Shown: one piece after another, positions 41,668-44,428 of the stretch
How positions within the stretch are numbered: position 1 is the stretch's first letter
Layout: the number at the start of each line of letters is the position of its first letter
DNA from: Candidatus Binataceae bacterium
GTDB taxonomy: Bacteria > Desulfobacterota > Binatia > Binatales > Binataceae
Direction: 5' to 3'
Length of the DNA stretch: 44,428 nt
Assembly (NCBI GenBank): GCA_030037595.1
Contig: JASHQJ010000212.1
Coordinates: 1-44,428 of the forward strand
The notes under the pieces: model-generated
Database searches by the model: none
What the model was told of the DNA's origin: nothing
The model's input: the letters and a program-made list of their open reading frames with translations, nothing else
Program-made: the position numbers and the translations under genes

Positions 41668-43398
41668 TCAGAAGAGAAGCCCCCGTCGCATCGCCAAGAA
41701 CTCGGAGATCGGACCGAGAATGAGCGCGGGAAAGAACGCGAGCGCGCCGACGATCAGAATCACCGCCAGCCAGAAGATCCCGAATTGCAGCGTATCGGTA
41801 CGTAAGCTGCCAACGCTGGGAGGCGAGGTCGGTTTGGCAGCCACCGAGCCTGCCACCCCCATCATGAAAATTATCGGTGGATAGCGTCCAATCAGGATTA
41901 CGATACCGAGCGCGAGGTTGTACCAGATGGTGTTGCTGTTCAACCCGGCGAACGCCGACCCGTTGTTAGCTGCGGTTGACACGAATGCATACAAGACTTC
42001 CGAATAACCGTGCATCGCGGCGTTTCCAAGGGAGGAGACGCCGAAGGGCATCACCATTGAGAACGAGGAGGGCGCCAGCACTATCAAAGGATGAATCAGC
42101 AAGGTGAGCGAAACCAGAATGATTTCAGCTCGCTCGATCTTCTTACCCAGGAATTCCGGCGTCCGCCCAACCATCAATCCGGCGACGAAGACCGCAATGA
42201 GTCCGTAAACAAGTGCATTGAGAAAGCCAACGCCCTTACCGCCGAACACACACTGCAGCATCATCCCGAACAGGGTCGGAATACTGCCGAGGGGAGTAAG
42301 GCTGTCATGCATCGTGTTGACGCTTCCAGTGGTGAAGGTCGTTGTGACGGTTGCAAAGAGACTGCTCGAAGCAATTCCGAAACGAACTTCCTTTCCTTCC
42401 ATGTTGCCGCCGGGCTGTGTCGGCGTTGCCGCAGTTTCGATGCCGGCGCGAGTAAGCGTAGTCGTACCCGACTGCTCAGGAATCACCGCCAGCGGCAGCA
42501 TCGCGAGCAACATCGCACTCATAACGGCGTAGAGCACCCACGCCTGGCGGCGATTTGAAATCATCTCGCCAAATGCGATAACGATGGCGGCGGGCAGGCT
42601 CATCATCAGCACCGTCAACAGCACGTTGGTCGCCGGCGTGGGGTTCTCGAACGGATGCGCAGCGTTGGCGTTGAAGAAGCCCCCGCCGTTGGTGCCCAGA
42701 TGTTTGATCGATTCGAAGGCCGCCACGGGACCCATGCTGATCGTTTGCAGGCCGCCCTGGATCGTGTGCGCCACCACACTGGTGGTGAGAGTTTGCGGGG
42801 CGCCTTGCCACACCAGGAACAGTGCGAGCAGAAACGTCGGTGGGAGTAGAACGCGGGTCAGAAGGCGCGTCATGTCGCGATAGAAATTGCCGAGATTGGC
42901 GCCGCCGTCGGTCACCACGAAGGCCCGGATAAACGCCATCGCGACCACGAATCCCGTCGCGGCTGAGGTGAACATCGGAAACGTGATCGCCGCCATCTGG
43001 CTCAGGTTCGAAAGCGATGTTTCGCCGCCATAGCTCTGCCAATCCGTATTCGTCATGAAGCTGATCGCGGTGTTGAATGCGAGCATCGGCTCCATGCCAG
43101 CAAAATGGCGCGGATTGAGTGGCAAATGACCCTGCGCGACGAGAATCAGGAAAACGATCAAGAGCATTACGAGGTTGGTGGCGAGCACGTGCAGGGTGTA
43201 GGTTTTCCAGTTCATCGGCATCGCGGCCAGCTCGCGGCCAGTGAGCCGATAAATCAGGTTGTCAATGGGGTCGAAGATCGGGTCAAAGAGGGTCTTTCGA
43301 TCCATGAACACGCGGCCGAGGTAGCGCCCCGCCGGTACGCTGACGAAAAAAGCAATCGCCAGGGTTGCGGCGATTTGCAGCCAGCTCTGCGCGGTCAT
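41668..43398 (-). CDS. kdpA: Potassium-transporting ATPase potassium-binding subunit A
   Basis: 576 residues, about ten membrane segments, start MTAQSWLQIAATLAIAFF as in homologues. The four pore-loop signatures are recognisable, e.g. NTAISFMTNTDWQSYGGE, GTNGGGFFNANAAHPFENPT and ANNGSAFAGLN. It is the potassium channel-like subunit. Its ATG at 43398 overlaps the CorC gene stop (ATGA), and kdpB begins 12 bases after its stop. I find no kdpF between the genes and no kdpD or kdpE in the window. Confidence 0.96.
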   Translation of the reverse strand: MTAQSWLQIAATLAIAFFVSVPAGRYLGRVFMDRKTLFDPIFDPIDNLIYRLTGRELAAMPMNWKTYTLHVLATNLVMLLIVFLILVAQGHLPLNPRHFAGMEPMLAFNTAISFMTNTDWQSYGGETSLSNLSQMAAITFPMFTSAATGFVVAMAFIRAFVVTDGGANLGNFYRDMTRLLTRVLLPPTFLLALFLVWQGAPQTLTTSVVAHTIQGGLQTISMGPVAAFESIKHLGTNGGGFFNANAAHPFENPTPATNVLLTVLMMSLPAAIVIAFGEMISNRRQAWVLYAVMSAMLLAMLPLAVIPEQSGTTTLTRAGIETAATPTQPGGNMEGKEVRFGIASSSLFATVTTTFTTGSVNTMHDSLTPLGSIPTLFGMMLQCVFGGKGVGFLNALVYGLIAVFVAGLMVGRTPEFLGKKIERAEIILVSLTLLIHPLIVLAPSSFSMVMPFGVSSLGNAAMHGYSEVLYAFVSTAANNGSAFAGLNSNTIWYNLALGIVILIGRYPPIIFMMGVAGSVAAKPTSPPSVGSLRTDTLQFGIFWLAVILIVGALAFFPALILGPISEFLAMRRGLLF

Positions 43399-44428
43399 CC
43401 TTTCACGCTCGAGGCTGTGGATATCGGCCGCACTATCAGGCGGCCGATGCGGCTGCGATTGACCTCGGCAACCTGGAAATCCCAATCGCCCCAGACGAAC
43501 CGTTCCCCAGGCTGCGGCAAATGGCTAAAGCTAGAGAGTGCGAAGCCGCCCAGCGTAACGAAGTCTCCCGGCGGCGGCGATGCAGCCCGCAATATTTTGA
43601 GGACCTCGTCCATTGGTGTTGCCGCATCGAGCACCATTGAACCATCGTCATGGCGGATAACTTTGGCCACCGAATCGCCTTCTACCTTTGGCAGGTCGCC
43701 TGCGACCGCTTCGAGCAAATCGGTACGTGTCACGATCCCCTGGATACTGCCAAATTCGTCGACGACCAGCGCTTCGTTGACGGGGGTGCCGCGAAAGAGA
43801 TCAAGTGCCCTCAAGATGGAGGTTCGCTCCGGAACCACCAGGGGAGGGCGTACGACTTGCTCGAGGTTTGTCTCCTGCCCACGCAGGACTTGATCGAGCA
43901 AATCCTGCTTGCGCACGATCCCAACCACCTCGTCGATCGAGCCGCGGCTTGCCAGCAGCTGAGCATAAGGACAGCCTCCGATCTTGTTCAGAATCACGTC
44001 GCGCGAGTCTTCGAGGTCGATCCAGATCACTTGCGGCCGGGGGGTCATAATAGATCGCACCGGCGCGTCCTCCAGCTCGAGAACGCCCTCGATCATGTCG
44101 CGCTCGATAGGATGGATGACGCCGAGTTTGGCGCCCTCGGCGATTATGCTATGGATGTCTTCCTCAGTGACGGTCCGCTGAATTCCGGTCCGCAGACCAA
44201 TGCGCCCCAGCACGAAGTTGGTCGAATGGTCCAATAACCAGATGATCGGTACACACGCACGAGCGAGTAACGAAAGCGCAGGCGCTAATCTAGCAGCGAT
44301 CTCTTCAGGAAACTGGAGCGCTAGCTGCTTTGGCACGAGCTCGCCGAGAACAAGCGAAAGATAGGTCGTCGCGCCGGCTACGATAACAATCGCTACCGGC
44401 GTGGCGTAGGGCGCAACTCCTGAGTACT
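43395..44428 (-). CDS. CorC/HlyC (CNNM-type) transporter, 5' end cut by window edge
   Basis: At least 344 residues; the frame is open to the last base, so it continues beyond the window. A GTG at 44336 is internal: upstream codons encode GATTYLSLVLGELVPKQLAL, a hallmark of the DUF21 membrane domain. Two CBS domains follow (about TPRPQVIWIDL to GIVRKQDLL, and VPERTSILRAL to GIVTRTDLLEAV), then the CorC/HlyC C-terminal domain. Family members move or control magnesium, cobalt or other cations. It is translationally coupled to kdpA. Confidence 0.92.
   Translation of the reverse strand, partial: YSGVAPYATPVAIVIVAGATTYLSLVLGELVPKQLALQFPEEIAARLAPALSLLARACVPIIWLLDHSTNFVLGRIGLRTGIQRTVTEEDIHSIIAEGAKLGVIHPIERDMIEGVLELEDAPVRSIMTPRPQVIWIDLEDSRDVILNKIGGCPYAQLLASRGSIDEVVGIVRKQDLLDQVLRGQETNLEQVVRPPLVVPERTSILRALDLFRGTPVNEALVVDEFGSIQGIVTRTDLLEAVAGDLPKVEGDSVAKVIRHDDGSMVLDAATPMDEVLKILRAASPPPGDFVTLGGFALSSFSHLPQPGERFVWGDWDFQVAEVNRSRIGRLIVRPISTASSVKG

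Noticed and set aside
1..44428. CRISPR arrays, insertion sequences, prophage or integrase genes
   Set aside because: I looked for spaced repeats, transposase motifs and phage genes and saw none; the HigBA and Nmad3-like genes are the only accessory-type items.

Overview
This is a GC-rich chromosomal window from a Gram-negative bacterium. The evidence for an outer membrane is an LptD homologue, a TolC-type channel with a lipobox, and tripartite exporter parts. The organism respires oxygen (aa3/caa3-type oxidase) and makes its own tryptophan and branched-chain amino acids. Gene content and small protein families (DUF2934, DUF2267, a NtrC-type regulator) recall soil deltaproteobacteria-like or Binatota-like lineages; that placement is an inference and has not been tested.

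Positions 1-16000 hold mostly housekeeping genes. A plus-strand run carries trpB (3' end), trpA, accD, folC and lptD, and converges on a UbiA-family prenyltransferase. A higBA toxin-antitoxin pair with a clear palindrome in its promoter follows, then a phosphotransferase and a crotonase, a 56-residue membrane protein, an orphan protein that looks like the Nmad3 nucleotide-modification family, a NUDIX protein, a two-gene ABC-2 exporter, a broken periplasmic metallopeptidase gene, and ilvD.

Positions 16000-21500 hold tspO, a ferritin-like/VIT1 fusion (MbfA type), and a two-gene ABC importer with a double permease and an ATPase with an extra C-terminal domain, but no binding protein. A disrupted AhpD/carboxymuconolactone-decarboxylase gene follows; a TGA codon stands where the second redox cysteine is expected.

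Positions 21500-34500 look like a stress or dormancy island. On the minus strand a continuous string runs from 25550 down to 21513: a hypothetical protein, a 40-residue membrane peptide, two tandem DUF2267 genes with small satellite ORFs, Hsp20, DUF2934, a short ribosome hibernation factor, a c-type cytochrome and a two-CBS protein. A good sigma-54 promoter match lies just upstream of the first gene. On the plus strand are a stand-alone receiver and a complete tripartite exporter (FtsX-type permease, ATPase, HlyD, TolC). Convergent to it is a cytosolic PAS histidine kinase with its sigma-54-dependent regulator, followed by an M50 intramembrane protease with CBS domains.

Positions 34500-44428 are bioenergetics and potassium. 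A four-subunit cytochrome oxidase operon plus two accessory genes has a second sigma-54 promoter match of the same form. kdpC, kdpB and kdpA lie on the minus strand behind a CorC/HlyC gene cut by the window edge. The main hypothesis is that the kinase/NtrC pair and sigma-54 jointly control the stress string and the oxidase. This would be a Gram-negative counterpart of the mycobacterial DosR set (Hsp20, CBS protein, M50-CBS protease).
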